The notes below the pieces were generated by a model. It did not search any database and was not told the DNA's origin. It saw only the letters and a list, made by a program, of their open reading frames with translations. 64,000 nt of DNA, taken from contig JABAKD010000023.1 in assembly GCA_012845835.1 (NCBI GenBank), positions 21,360,203 through 21,424,202 of the forward strand, read 5' to 3'. Source of the stretch: Undaria pinnatifida. Its lineage: Eukaryota; Sar; Phaeophyceae; Laminariales; Alariaceae. Position 1 is the stretch's first letter, and each line of letters opens with the position of its first letter. This document shows, piece after piece, positions 19,066-30,589 of the stretch. Position numbers and translations under genes: made by a program.

Positions 19066-19311
19066 ACTGATTCTACGATAGCCCCCCCCAAAACCAGCGA
19101 TTTTGTTTAACCAACGTTTCATGGCTGCTCGACACAAGGAAGGATACTATCGAAAACATACTATCCACACATTTTCTTGTGTGCAAAGGTCTTTCGATCG
19201 ATGACGTCGGGGGGTCGAGGGACACCGTATTTCAGGAGAAACAATCGAGAGCTGGTTTTGAAACCAGCGATTTCGTTAAAGAAAAGTTGGGGGGGCTACC
19301 GTAGAACGACT
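19066..19311. mobile_element. Second copy of the MITE
   Basis: About 246 bp, closely similar to 9021-9264. Terminal inverted repeats: ACTGATTCTACGATAGCC at the left, and AGTCGTTCTACGGTAGCC as the reverse complement of the right end. It is flanked by CTACTACTG (19057-19065) and CTACTGCTG (19312-19320), matching at 8 of 9 bases. Confidence 0.85.
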
Positions 19312-19579
19312 CTACTGCTGTATGTTCAAAAGAGCGCACAGCCCCGCACGACACAACACCGCAAAACGAAGGGCAAGACACGGCACGGCACTATGCCGTG
19401 CTGCACTGCTGAGCTATATATAGCCGGGCTGACCTGAGCTGGGGGTGCGTTGTGATCTAACAACGTAGTATGTACAAATTTATTTATAGTACCGGTACGT
19501 GGGATGATACTGCGAATGAATGTTGCTGGCATGTACGAACTAGTAAAAGTACCGCAAAGCACGCAGGATGGATAAGCAG

Positions 19580-19745
19580 CAAAGCACGTCAAAGCACAGC
19601 GCTGCGCTCTGCTAAGCTAGAGCTGCAGCAGGGCATCGCAGGGCACTGCACGGCGCTGCGTTGCTGCGAGTTATAGTGCTGCGGTGGAGTGCTGGGCGGT
19701 GCGGAGCTGATGAGCCAAGCCCAGATCTCAGCTGACAAAACTCGG
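19580..19745 (+). repeat. Dispersed repeat shared with 47255-47440
   Basis: GCAGGGCATCGCAGGGCACTGCACGGCGC and GAGCTGATGAGCCAAGCCCAGATCTCAGC-like segments occur in the same order and direction in both places. From 19746 to 19951 nothing further is recognised. Confidence 0.75.
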
Positions 19746-19951
19746 AGATGCCGGGGAAGCACCAACCGAGCGCTTTCAGCACGAAGATATTTGTATTTTT
19801 CCCAGCAACTAATTTTCTTAAGGAACTTCGGGACGGTTCTTTTCCCCAGCAACCATTTTTTTCGGCAATTACGGGCTGAGAAGGGCTGAGAGGGGGAAGA
19901 ATATGCCGATCGAGACCTCCGAGGGGGTCGAGAACTAAGTAATTAAGTCTA

Positions 19952-20073
19952 TGACACGGCTCCCGAGAACCAAAAAGGGGACAGGTTAAGGTGTCACCAT
20001 GGGATTTCCACGGCTTGGATGTTTGGGTGGTGGTTCTATTTTGTAACCCATGGGTTAAGATTAGGCGCTCCTG
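19952..20073 (+). repeat. Right half of the interrupted dispersed repeat
   Basis: Starts TGACACGGCTCCCGAG and matches 44213-44330 in direct orientation, continuing the repeat that breaks at 1359. Confidence 0.85.
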
Positions 20074-20089
20074 CACACCGCAGGTTTTA

Positions 20090-20997
20090 AATAAACAAGA
20101 GCGAACAAGGGGTGGGACACAGGGGCCCCCAACACAGAGACACGCGACAACCACAGCCTGCCGTCGATCGCGCAAGTGGCCGGTAGTCCGTGCTTCGGTG
20201 GGTGTATCGGAAGTCGTTCGTACTGCTGTAGAACGTCGAAAACTACGTGGCATTCGTTCTGGTGGCAGACTCGCAAGTAGACCCGAAATTTATTTTTATT
20301 TTTATTTTCTTGGTCCCGTGCACCCCTACCAAAAGATTGCCATGCAAAGGCTATTTGTTTAGTATGGGTGCACCAAAAACGTGACACAAATTACCGACGA
20401 TATCCAACAACTTCGTGACACAAATTACCGACGGCAAGGCGTTTCGTTACAAGAAAACTCCCGAATCATGATATTTTCACGTAACAGAATCTCGAGAGAC
20501 AAAACCAGGCACGTAGAGCCGTCCCTTCGGCCCTTGGTGCTGGCTTTAGCACGGCGGCTGACACTCAGGCAGCCTCTGCTGCAGGCATGAGCGAGTGGGG
20601 TTGATCCGCAGCGAACTATTCCGCTGTGCTCGCTTCTCTGTGGCCATAGTCCACGCCATTTCATGCCACACCTTCCTTCTGTTTTTTTAGCTCGACGACG
20701 TTGTCGTACGTTTGAGGTACGAGGAAACCCGTACGTACGGGGTGTGAACAACACCAGTATGTACGATGAGCACGCTCGCCAACTGACGACTTTGGCAAAC
20801 ACACAACAGCAGGTGTAGCAGCAGTAGCCGTACTCGTAGGGAAAAAATTCTAGTACATGCTGCAGCAACTAGTGGCAACCAGAACCACAGCAGATAGCTC
20901 AAAGTAAGTGCAGTGCGAGTGCCGTTGGCAAGTTTAGTCGCACTCGCATCAATCTATCCGATATAGTCTAGACTAGAACCACCGTTTTATGTTCATA
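20090..20997 (-). repeat. Dispersed repeat, inverted copy of about 48060-49440
   Basis: Two segments (20090-20370 and 20380-20990) are reverse complements of 48060-48290 and 48880-49440. The part at about 20690-20990 also matches 44440-44730 in reverse. No protein family is recognised in its ORFs. Confidence 0.8.
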
Positions 20998-21583
20998 CAA
21001 GGGCTCCGCATGGGCGCCGGCATTTGCCGGCGCCCATGCTTCGGGTAGGGCAGGGCGGCACTCGGACGAGGAAAAAAAGGGAAAATATTGTAGCTGTTCG
21101 ATTCAACATTATTGGAAGTTTAAAGTAATGCCGAGAGTTTAATACGAATATGAGGTTCGAAAGATCATCAATTGACATTCCATGGCGCCCATTCTTTGGG
21201 TGAGGAAGGGTAGCACTCGACGAAATATGTTGTAGTAATAAAGGAATTGAAGCTTAAAGTAATGCCAAGAGTCTAATACGGACATGAGGTTCTAAAGGTT
21301 CACTCTGATGAAAGGAAAACATATAAACGAAGAAAGCAAGCATAGGCGAAACACTGTTATTAAAACCGTCGCCAAGTAAAAGTAGGCCAGAAATGCCGTA
21401 AGGAGAATTTGAAAACCTGCTTGGCTTCGAGGCTGCGAGGCGAAAGGAAAGAGGAGATGTCATCAATAAAATGATATCGGCCGGAATGAATGGTTGGAAA
21501 TGATTACTCGGGTAGTTTACAGAAGAGAAAAAGGAAGGCGCCGTTGATTGTGCCTTCGAAAACCCCTCGGTGTTTACTCCCTG
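20998..21583 (-). mobile_element. Hairpin-ended insertion, left end and repeat body
   Basis: The repeat family at 44420-44460, reversed, reads TTATGTTCATATTATTAATG. Here it breaks after TTCATA and continues CAAGGGCTCCGC, then a 32-nt hairpin, then the body that matches 335-850 in reverse. The right junction was not found. The body also resembles 45983-46260, next to the same hairpin. Confidence 0.6.
21008..21039. other. 32-nt GC-rich hairpin
   Basis: GCATGGGCGCCGGCA, loop TT, then the exact complement: a 15-bp perfect stem, 10 bases from the insertion end. It is almost identical to 45935-45966. Confidence 0.85.
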
Positions 21584-21895
21584 TGAAGGTGTCGTGGTAC
21601 CGGAAGATGGGAGGGAAAGGACGCAGGGGTATCAGCTTAGCTTGGAGACAGCACCGGTTCTTCTTTATAGATTTCTCATTATTGGCATTGAGCTATGACA
21701 AGCTCGAGGAGACATGAAAGTAGAAGGAGGAGGAGGAGGAGAAGGTGGAGAAGGAGGAGTGAGAGCACGGGGGTGGCGTGAAGCTCACAGAGTTCGCTTC
21801 ACCCCAGCATTGCTGCTGTGCTCTCTTCCGGACCTTTACCTATGGAACGTACAAGGAACGTTCTCCCAGATGTTCTATATTCCCTTGAGCGCCTA
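21584..21895. other. No gene seen; GAAGGAGGAGGAGGAG microsatellite-like run
   Basis: An imperfect GGA/GAA run lies at about 21720-21765. The short ORFs are low complexity. Confidence 0.4.
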
Positions 21896-22235
21896 ACGCG
21901 CTTACTTCCATCTATCTTGTCCAGAGGAAGAACGTTTGGTCACCGAGAACGCTCCTGTGGTATAAGCTAGCTAGATTCAACGGTTCATCCGCTCCACTTA
22001 GAATATTCTGTTCATGAGAATCTTCTTGTGGCCAATAGACCATGGCTCTGCGGACTATCTTACTAATCTTTTTCCAGATATACTGACACTCTATTACATT
22101 AGCCCACCCTGAATAATCGTAGATGCAGATCACCTGCCCATCAAAGGATGTAAACAAAACATCCAAAATTGGAAAAGGATTCGAAGATGCGGCTTTTCGA
22201 AACAAACGAAAACAAGGCTATAGATTCCCCCACAC
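21896..22235 (-). repeat. LTR-like end and 3' region of a related, diverged gypsy family
   Basis: On the minus strand TTCAGGGTGGGCTAA directly precedes TGTAATAGAG (LTR start at 22098), as in Elements 1-3, where CAGGGTGGGCTAG precedes TGTTAAG. The adjacent internal DNA (22099-22235) keeps GATTCGAAGATGCGGCT and CCCACACCTC landmarks seen at about 2490-2530. The LTR body has no similarity to the Element 1 LTR and I could not find its other end or partner, so this is a remnant. Confidence 0.45.
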
Positions 22236-25200
22236 CTCGAAATAATGAGGCTTAAACGCCTCAGTGCAAGCTAAACAACCCTATGATGGAGCTCACAACC
22301 GCGAGAGCTCGAGAAAGGGTATGTACCTGCGGTATACCAGTAGCAATCGGCCAACGATAACACGAAGGGCGCGGCCATTGAGCGCAAGGATGCGAAGGGG
22401 GCCAAAGAAGAAGGTATAGACGCGGAAACCGAGTCAGAAGAGAATAAGGGAACACGTGTCACGCTGTGAAGGCCAGACAAGTTTACGGCTTGAAGCGTAG
22501 TGCCGAAAGGCGGACGGTCGGTCCATTTGCCGGAAGATAATAGAGAAATCAAGAAACACTGCCTAACAGAACACCAGGGTCCGCTACGTTAACATGGACA
22601 GCTGACGTGGGGCCATCGATTGGACGGTGAAAGAGAAACAACCAAGACGCGAAGAAGTACGCAAAAATCGGGCCATTAATCGAAAGGTAGAAGAGAAAGA
22701 GCCTACAACGAGAGAAAACAAACAACACTGCCTAAACTAATGTCAGGGTCCGCAATGTTGGACCTGGAATGCTGACGTGGGACCATTGGTCGAAAGGCAA
22801 AACTATAAAAAAAAAAACAGTAGGCTGAGGTGTAACGGAAGCACAGGGGCCGTAATGTGGGACCTAGGAGGCTAGCATGAGGCCCTTGGTCAACCTGTAG
22901 AACGGGAAATCGAGGCTACCAAAACAAATCGCGAAAACGCAGTGAAAGACAACACCTCAACAATGGCACAGACAACACCAAAATGGTGGTACTGGAGGCG
23001 TGTGTGATACGCCGGAAAGCTGAACCGGGGGGCAACAGTGGAGTACCCTAAGAAGCTATCTGGGTACAATACCGGGAAGACGGGAAGAGATAAGTGGTGA
23101 GGTCACCCAGCCAACGCAATACGCAAACAAGGACGAAACTGAAACGTAGACACAGAAAGACGGAGGGTACTATCGGAAGCCGGAAAGAGAGTCGACATAT
23201 GACACCTCAAGAAGCTAACTAATGACGGGAACAATGCCAGCAAACGTAGCGAGGCTATTCAACCATAACAAAGCAAGCCAAAAATGGGGTCAAGAAGACG
23301 ATACTCGTTCAGCTCGAAGCAGCGCTGGAAGTGTCTAGCTCCAGAAAGAATGCAGGGAACAGAGAAGACAATATGAAGAAAGCCGCAGCTAGGCACCATA
23401 CGTCGGGAACACGGGGTCGATAACGTGGAGCAACCCTGAAAAGGTAACCGAGAAAAATGCACGGAGGAACAGGAGGTGAGGAAATCGTGTCAAAGCAACG
23501 TGCTGCAGTCTGACAAAGAAAAAGAGGGTCCATCGAAAGAGACCTTGAAAGGTTACTTTTAGAAAACGAGCAACACTAGGTACTTAGCGAAGGAGTTCCT
23601 CCCAAAACGATTTCGCCGAAAACACAACACGAAAGGGGGTCAACTTGGAAAGCCTAAATGGGCTGCGAAGCCAAACAGGGGTCAAAACATGGGATCGATG
23701 CGACAAGTACACCAACAAGCCAAGAGCAAAACGGGGGCGAAGAGGGGACGGCCTGTGGACTGCACAGTCTGGACGGGCTGTAAACCCATGATTAAGGACG
23801 GTGTAGTTAAACCCTATGGGCAGGTATGCCGAAATGAAACAAGAAAAAGTGGTCGAGAGAAACAAGACCTGTTGACTGCAAAGCCAGCACGGGGGTCAGT
23901 GTCGTTGGACCGTAGGGGCAGCGGTGCCGAGAGAAAAAGGTAAGAAAGAGTGGTCCAGGGGAATGGATCCGCTGACAAAACTAGTACGGAGCCCGACAGC
24001 AAGGGGCTCTTGGGGGCAGGTACAACCAAACAAGAATGTAGAGGCCAGAAGAACCGACAGATGGGCTGGAGCGTCAGCACGGGACCGCTAACGTGGAATC
24101 TAAGGGGGGCTCTCAATGTGAAGCCAGTGGTCGACAACATGGGACCATAGACAATAGCAATAGCTGGAATGCCGTAATACCAAGTGGCTGGGGCTAAAGT
24201 GCAGCGACGTCAGTCGTGGGAAAAAGTACGCCAAGAAGCAAGAAATGTCCAACAACAAAAGGGAAGTATGTCAAGGGGTAAGGAAAGTCCAACAGCAACA
24301 AAAAGAGAGGGGGTAATGCCTAGCAAAAAACCAAGAGAAATAACGCGGAAAGCATCCATGTTGTCACCAAGCGCATAGAGCGCGGTGGACACGAGACGAT
24401 GGAAAACCTCGACATGGTTCGGAAACGCCATGTTTCGTCGGTATGCACGAAACGTGGGTAGGCTGCATAAGCGGTAGAAGGCGGAAGCAAAACCACGAAG
24501 GCGAACACTCGTCTATAGAAAAGTGGAACAACTTGGGCGCGAGTTCAGGATCAAGGCGCCCATGAAGATCACTGAAAAACGAACAAGTGCCATACTTTGA
24601 ATGCGGCAAAGACAGAAGGCATACTACAACATTAAAACGTTGTTGGGGCCTCAATGATACTGCGACTGTAAGGGAATACTTTGGGGGGCCACAAGGCGAT
24701 AACACTGACGATACTGGTAACTACCAGGTAGAATTGTACTGAGACAGTAGGGTCCAAAGCTAATACGCGCACTAAGCGTTCACGAAAAAAAATCTCCCAG
24801 AAGAAAGGAGATAAGGCTACTACGATCGGTCGTTTGCTGCGCACAGCGAAACCCACTAAGGAGCAAGCGTGCCCAGAAATAACAAGAAAAAAAACAAATA
24901 ATACCCGCGTTGCATGGACGCGAAAGCGGAAGGTAAAGTTTCCGAAAAAGTACAAATGCCAGAGTCGGGAGGAAATACATTCCGAAAATGCATACACTGC
25001 AGAGGGGAGAGGGTGTACGTTCCCATCCGGCACATAGTGCAGGGGGGAGGAAAAATCAAGATAGAAAAACCAAGCTAACACGATATTATTTGCAAACTTA
25101 TACCGTGATAGCGGTAAAAACGGGATCTTAACGCAACGGAGGGCTAACAAACTCTGCGAACGAGCACGCACATGGTGCAGACGATATCTCAGCTGAGAAG

Positions 25201-25590
25201 GAATCAGACGAAACTGTTACGATGTCGCGGGCTGATACCGTAAGCCGGACACAGGGAGGGGGCAAGTCACGTACAACTCTGATAATGCTAGCGGCGGGCA
25301 TGCACAGCGTGCAAGCAAAGTTCAGGCTAATAAGGACCAAGCGAAACTGCTATGGTTTCGGGGGTTGATACTATAAAGAAGCCTAGAGGGGGGGTCGTGA
25401 ACAAACGACGGACCCGAAAATACTAGCAAAAAGTTGACGTCGTGAAACTCTGAAAATGTGGCCTACTATAAAGCCATTCCTGTTGGAAACTAAGCCACGA
25501 ACAATCGGGGGAAACACACGCGAAAGCACTTGGATGTCCAATGGAGAAGAGGGGACTTGTGCAGGGCGATACGACGCGGACAAGGTGGAC
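22236..25590. repeat. Decayed tandem-repeat tract, no gene
   Basis: Purine-rich on the plus strand, with loosely repeated phrases such as CAGGGTCCGC, GCTGACGTGGGRCCAT and GGTCGAAAGG at intervals of about 180 bp near 22550-22900, then more diverged variants. The Leu/Phe/Ser-rich minus-strand ORFs are what a pyrimidine-rich strand gives and show no domain. It may be leader DNA of the remnant at 21896-22235. Confidence 0.45.
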
Positions 25591-25930
25591 AACACGCCTC
25601 AACAAGCATCTAGGGCGTGCGTAGTGCAGAAAACCGAGGAAGGGCCAGAGCACATAGCAGGTATACCACAATGGTAACAGAACAAATACGACGCCTCAAT
25701 AAGCACCCAATGACGTACGTAGTGCAAAGAGTTGGGAAAGGGCTAAGACATATATATATATATATGCCATAACGGTAAGAAAACAAATACGACGCCTCAA
25801 CAAGCACCTATGACTTACGTAATGCAAAAAGCAGAAGAATAAGTAAGGTGGGCATACCACAGCGGTGTTGGAGACAATACCATGCCCCAATATGCGCCTA
25901 TTTCGTACTTAGAGCAGAAAGCAAGAGAAA
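25590..25930. repeat. About 100-bp tandem repeat, 3-4 diverged units
   Basis: Units start ACGCCTCAACAAGC or ATGCCCCAATATGC near 25593, 25690, 25790 and 25882, each with ACGTAGTGCA-like and GGTATACCACA-like landmarks. One unit contains a (TA)n run at about 25752-25765. Confidence 0.75.
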
Positions 25931-26129
25931 GGCCAACATAAAAAAATACCACAGCAGGTTCGCGGACTGCGAAACAAGTGTAAGCTAAACCGACGAGAGG
26001 AAACGAAAACACGGCAGGTTTGAGGCCAAGTTACGAAAACGGGGCAGGCTAAACCGGCACAAACAGGAAGACGGAATTATAACAAATTTTCGGCCTGGTT
26101 ACGGAGATGGAGCCAGCTAAATCAGTGGC

Positions 26130-26275
26130 TGGAAGGTCAGGGTAGCACACCGACGCAAGTGCGCAAACATATGTGCTGGTCAAAAGTGGGACAACCCGAA
26201 AAGTCAGGGTAGCACACCGACGCAAACACGCGAACATACGCGCTGGTCAAAAATGTGACAACCCTAAACGTCAAG
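26130..26275. repeat. Tandem duplication of about 67 bp
   Basis: GTCAGGGTAGCACACCGACGC through CGCTGGTCAAAA occurs twice, at about 26138 and 26205. Confidence 0.8.
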
Positions 26276-26509
26276 GCAAAGAAGAGGCACCTTGAAACTA
26301 ACTGAGCAACAAAATCAAACCCAAAAGAGAAAATCAAGAAGCCAATGCGCACAAAACTAATCCCATGGAAAAAAACTCAAGAAGGAACTCGAGAAACATG
26401 GTAAGGGGAGGGACAACAAGACAAAAGGGTAAGTGCGACTCAATGCGATAATGCCCTGGCTGCAGACAGCCTGTCGCGTGGCGCTGTAGGCACGCCGGTC
26501 CGTAGATGG

Positions 26510-26860
26510 TGCTCCGCGAAGATATACAGTAGAGAAGCCGTAGGTTGATCCTGGAACCGGGTGGTGTAGGGTTTGAAGAACGATCCGATGAAACGCGGCT
26601 GGTGGTCGTACTAGGGTGTTCTGCAGCGCTCCGATCGCGAGACAGTTACGTCGTGGTGTTCGCGGAAGATGTGGTAGGAGCGCTGGAGACGGATGATGGT
26701 CCAGTAAAACGCGTTGAAGAGCTCCGAGCTCGAACCAGTGAGGGTGGGGTGTTCGCGGAAGATACGGTGGAGGCTCTTGTGACGAAAGAAGACGAGGCTG
26801 TAGTAGCTCAATATGGTAGGGTGAAGAAGGTGGCGGATAGCGTATGCGGTGGTGGAATGT
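26510..26860. repeat. Degenerate repeats of about 96 bp with GTGTTCGCGGAAGAT
   Basis: GTGTTCGCGGAAGAT occurs at about 26657 and 26753, and a weaker form (GCTCCGCGAAGAT) near 26511. The ORFs across it are not recognisable. Confidence 0.5.
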
Positions 26861-27019
26861 GCGTGTTCCTCAGCGTACATGTAGGTGCAAGCGTTGACGC
26901 TGTAGTAGTCCTTTAAAGTGGGCCCGTGGAGATGCCTGCGGTGCTCGTGGTGTTGGAGTTAGCATTTTACGCAGCGAGGATGACGGCGTGGTTGCTGGAG
27001 TAGGCTGTGGAGAAGGTGC

Positions 27020-27345
27020 GAAGTTGCCGACGATGACGATGACGCCGGGGCGGTTAGTAGCGGACTGAAGGAACAGACTTACCGGCGCGGTGGCTGCAGC
27101 AGTCAGCGAAATATGTCCCAGCTGGTCGGCGCTGACTGTGCGATGATGCCGGAGTTGGTGGTAGTGGCCAGGAAGAGGACGCCTCGCCGCTGGTAGCGGT
27201 TTGAAGCGGCAGGCCCATCGGTGCATGGCTGCAAAAGTCGGTGAAATAATTCCCAGATTGTCGGAGTAGATGGTGGCGACGACGCCGGGGCCGGCGGTAG
27301 TGGCCAAAAAAGAAAAGGTTGCCTCGACGTTGGTAGTGGCTTGAA
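27020..27345. repeat. Tandem repeat of about 136 bp, 2.5 units
   Basis: GGTAGYRGYNTGAAG landmarks near 27055, 27193 and 27327, with CGACGACGCCGGGG-like and AAAATWTCCCAG-like sequence between them. Confidence 0.65.
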
Positions 27346-27419
27346 GGAGAAAGACATCGAATGATGAAGTCGCGGAAGACGGGGGTGGATCTCAGGCAAA
27401 AGGTGGAGCTCTGACGAAG

Positions 27420-28812
27420 GTGTTTTCTCGCGGTAACAGCGGGCGCTCCGTCCTTTTTTTTTCCATCAAGGAGGAGTCGGCAAGATTAGCTACCTCGTCT
27501 CCCTTCTCCAAGAGGCATAACGAAAAAGAGCCTCCTCGGGTAAGAACATTATTACCACTTCCCCGAGCCCCGCTCCAGAAGACGCCCACAGGGTCTACGG
27601 ACCCTGCTTTGTCTTTTAACACGCTAACCCACGTGTTTCAGGCTGCGTCTGCCCCAGTGGCACAGGAAGAAGATTCGACAATGCGCGACGGGCCAGTGGT
27701 GAATCCACGGCCTCCAGCCTGATCAGCTGGACGCTATTCCCGTGAAATGACGGAAGAATCGCGCCTCTCGTCAAGCAGAAACAACTCAGAGCCCCTGCCC
27801 CTTCGGGCGTAGTTAGAGTAGTTTTCTTGCGATTACATGATAAAGATCGAAGAGGCCACGACGCGAGAAACCGTGGGTTCGGACTCGCGTCGTGCTCCCG
27901 AGGCCTGGTGTTCCTGAGGGGGACACTACAGGCCCAAAGAGCCGAGGACTGGTGTTCCCAGAGGGGGACATTGCAGACCCAAATGCCCAACGGGGCTACC
28001 GACGGGTTGGCACCGTCGGTGTTAGACTCTTTTTCGGGTGCAGCGAGGGCGGCTTCTTACGAGGCCTGGTGCTCCCGCCAGGGGACACTACAGGCCCAAA
28101 GAGCCGAAGACAGATGCAGACCCACAAATGTCCAACGAGGCTACCGACGGGTTGGCACCGTCAGTTTTTGCCATTTTTCGGGCGCAGTTAGAGCGCATTC
28201 TCGCGTTTTTCCGCCAACGAGCGAAGAAAGACCCGAGGCGAGATACCACTGGTTCGGATTCACGTCGTGCTTCCGAGGCCCGGAGTTCCTGGACGGGGAT
28301 ATTGCAGGCCCAAATTTCAACACGGCTTTTGACCCTTCTCTCGGATACTCCACAGCCAAAGTGGTGTTATTCTGGCAGCCCCCATCCTATTTTCCACCGT
28401 GGTCCCCTTCGTCGTTTGCCGTGGACGACGTACCATACTCTTGCGCAGAGCAGTACAGGATGGCCGAAAAGACCAAGTTTTTGGAAGACCATCGAACATT
28501 GGGGTCGTCGCCTCGTCCAAGCACACGCAAACGCATCGGTCGAGGCGTGCGCAACTTTGACTCCGCTGTTGGGGACAGGGAGAAGCAAAACGCCGTGTCA
28601 CCTGGCACCTACGCCAAATTCACGCAGAATCCAGCCATAAAGAATCACCTTTTGAGCTCTGACAACAAGATTCTGGCTGAATCCAGGCCTCTGAACCCAG
28701 TGTGGGGCATTGGTCTCCGGGCGGATGGTCCCAGGGCCAACACCCCATGCCAGGGGAGAGGAAAAACTTGCTCGGTGAGGCACTTTCTGCCGTTCGCGAA
28801 GCTATTCGCGAC
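27420..28812 (+). pseudogene. Linker plus decayed NADAR domain (Element 2)
   Basis: The linker (27420-27722) ends at a TGA where Element 1 has CGA. Between about 27795 and 28320 a segment of roughly 140-240 bp carrying a GTLQAQ-type motif is repeated three times; Element 1 has it once. NADAR follows (about 28344-28812). It keeps SCAEQ, GRGVRNFDSAV, KFTQNPAIKNHLL and VWGIGLRAD, but the Trp after FDSAV is Gly, the EASP motif is altered, and a one-base shift just before the KNLLGEA motif (about 28762) breaks it. KNLLGEA and VREAIRD survive in another frame at 28765-28815. The site where Element 1 carries the MITE is uninterrupted here. Confidence 0.85.
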
Positions 28813-30589
28813 AATGAGACCGGGTCGGCGCACCCGGCCTCCCCTAGTCGGTTCCGCACCTGCACTGCGAATGCAAGAACCAAAACATTTCGTCCGCGCC
28901 GCAACCGGGCCGTTAACAGCGGCTAGCGCTCGCAAAACTTCTCCTTCGGCGTTTCCGACCTATTTCTCGGGCGCGTTGGCCAATTCAAAGAAATGGAGTT
29001 TTGGAGATAGCTTCTGGCGTTGGCCCTGACCTTGAGGTATCAGAACACGGCCCAGGTATCAGAACACGGCCCCTGTCTCGTCAAGGGTACTGTGACGCTG
29101 GATGACGTTTTGTTTACTATAAAAATCGCGTATATCAGTCGAGCAACGCTCGACTCGGAGAGGCACTGGAGTCCTCTAGATTTGGCGACCGGCAGCACTG
29201 TTTGGGCTCCCAAACGCATTCGAGGGTACTGTGGGGAACAAAGTTCCGCATATCCTCCGGCCACAAGACACAGGCGAGCATTGGCAAAGTGGGGACCCTC
29301 AATGCACGAGTCCAGCGGTAGCTTGAGTTCGTCACCCCGTTCGATCACACATTCGAGTTCCGCAAAGGCAGCACCAACGGCATCGCCGATTTTCCTGGCC
29401 CGTTTTCCAGAGCCTGCTACGGAGTACAACCGCAGTGGCTTGACAAACTTCAACCCCGTGCGGTTGACAAGCCCCAACCCCGTTGGAGATAGCGGTATCT
29501 ACCTCCTACGGGCCCGCAGGCTGCGCGCTCCCTCCTCGCCGATCCCAGGGGTCGGCTTGGGTGGACTCGCGCCCTCGCCGAAAGCACTATCTTGGGTGGG
29601 CTCGTGCCCCACACCGAAAGCACTGCTTTGGGTGGACTCGAACCCCTCGCTGAAAGCACTGTCTCGGGTGGGCTCGTGCCCCGCACTGAACATGCTGCCT
29701 TGGGTGGGCTCCTCCCTCTCACCTCTACCGCGTTTCACTTTTTTCGCGCACACGAGCCACGTATAAGGATTGATGGCCTTTCTGCTTCTCCGGGGAGATT
29801 CGTCGCTCGTGTTTCTGCCTCCGTCGCCACTACCGAAGGCCGTACCGGCCACGGGTCGATTTCACCTGCCGCTGACACCGTTTTCGCTTCGGTTTTTGCC
29901 ATACCCATCGAGGACGGCACGGGCTCCGCAAAAGCCCTGGCTGCAGCGACGCCCATCGCACAGCCGACTTATCTATCCCGGCATTTTTTACAGGAGACGG
30001 CCCCGGCCACGACCACCTGTTCGACTGTGTCCGTCTCCGCCATGCTCGGCACTCCAGCCCCTCCGCCGTCGACGACGCGCCGACGAACAGCGACAACAAC
30101 GAGTAATGCACCCCCGCTGTAGATTATGGATTCGGGCCCGGCGGGGCCCCTCGGCCATCTTCCAGACGAGGTACAACCCCGTCGCGAGTCCCACGGCCGC
30201 GGCCGACCCCTTTAACCGCCGCGAACCCTGCTCTTGCCTACTCGCCAGTCCGCACGGTGCCACTACCGTCCGACCGCGACCACGCAGAGCCTATATGGGA
30301 ACTCCTCTCTTACGGCTCACGCCTTCTCCTGGTGACACGCCGACTGCATATACAAGGTCGGACGCCCTCGGCAACGTTGCTGAATTGCGGTTCGTTGATT
30401 CCGTCGCGGGTTATTTACATGACGATTGGAAGCGAGAGCAACACGCTGAGCCGACGTGCCACGCCATGATGCGTTATGTTTCTACCGGCCGGCCATCGGT
30501 CCTGCCGCCCGATTGCTTGGCGTGCTACCTCTCGCACAATCGTCCATCCCTCTCAGACCAAGGAGTTGGCGGATAAGGGTCGACTACAT
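28813..30589 (+). pseudogene. PR remnant fused to RNase H remnant by deletion, then Pol spacer (Element 2)
   Basis: PR-upstream sequence (EHGPCLVKGTVTLDD) runs directly into RNase H sequence (AYISRATLDSERHW) at about 29110-29135, so the DTGS active site and the whole RT are missing. RNase H then loses frame. At 29540-29720 the spacer has about four copies of a short unit (CGGGTGGGCTCG-like) where Element 1 has two. Confidence 0.85.

Larger units (their letters stand above)
1360..19951 (-). mobile_element. 18.6-kb nested insertion ending in a GC-rich hairpin
   Basis: The flanks (866-1359 and 19952-20073) are contiguous in the paralogue at 43714-44330, with junction 44212/44213, so everything between them is inserted DNA. 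The left end reads CAGGGGCTCCGC and runs into a hairpin (1375-1396). The right end reads AATTAAGTCTA and then T of the target. The target junction is A|T; the bases beside the junctions (TA on both sides) would also allow a 2-bp TA duplication. Inside lie tRNA-like repeats, gypsy Element 1, a MITE and further repeats. The original carrier may be only about 3.2 kb, with Element 1 inserted later. Rolling-circle transposition is an inference; no Rep/helicase gene is present. Confidence 0.6.

Noticed and set aside
22236-25590. Several Leu/Phe/Ser-rich minus-strand ORFs, the longest 179 codons
   Set aside because: They follow from the pyrimidine-rich composition of a decayed tandem-repeat tract. 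Starts, lengths and hydrophobic patterns are not consistent between repeat units.
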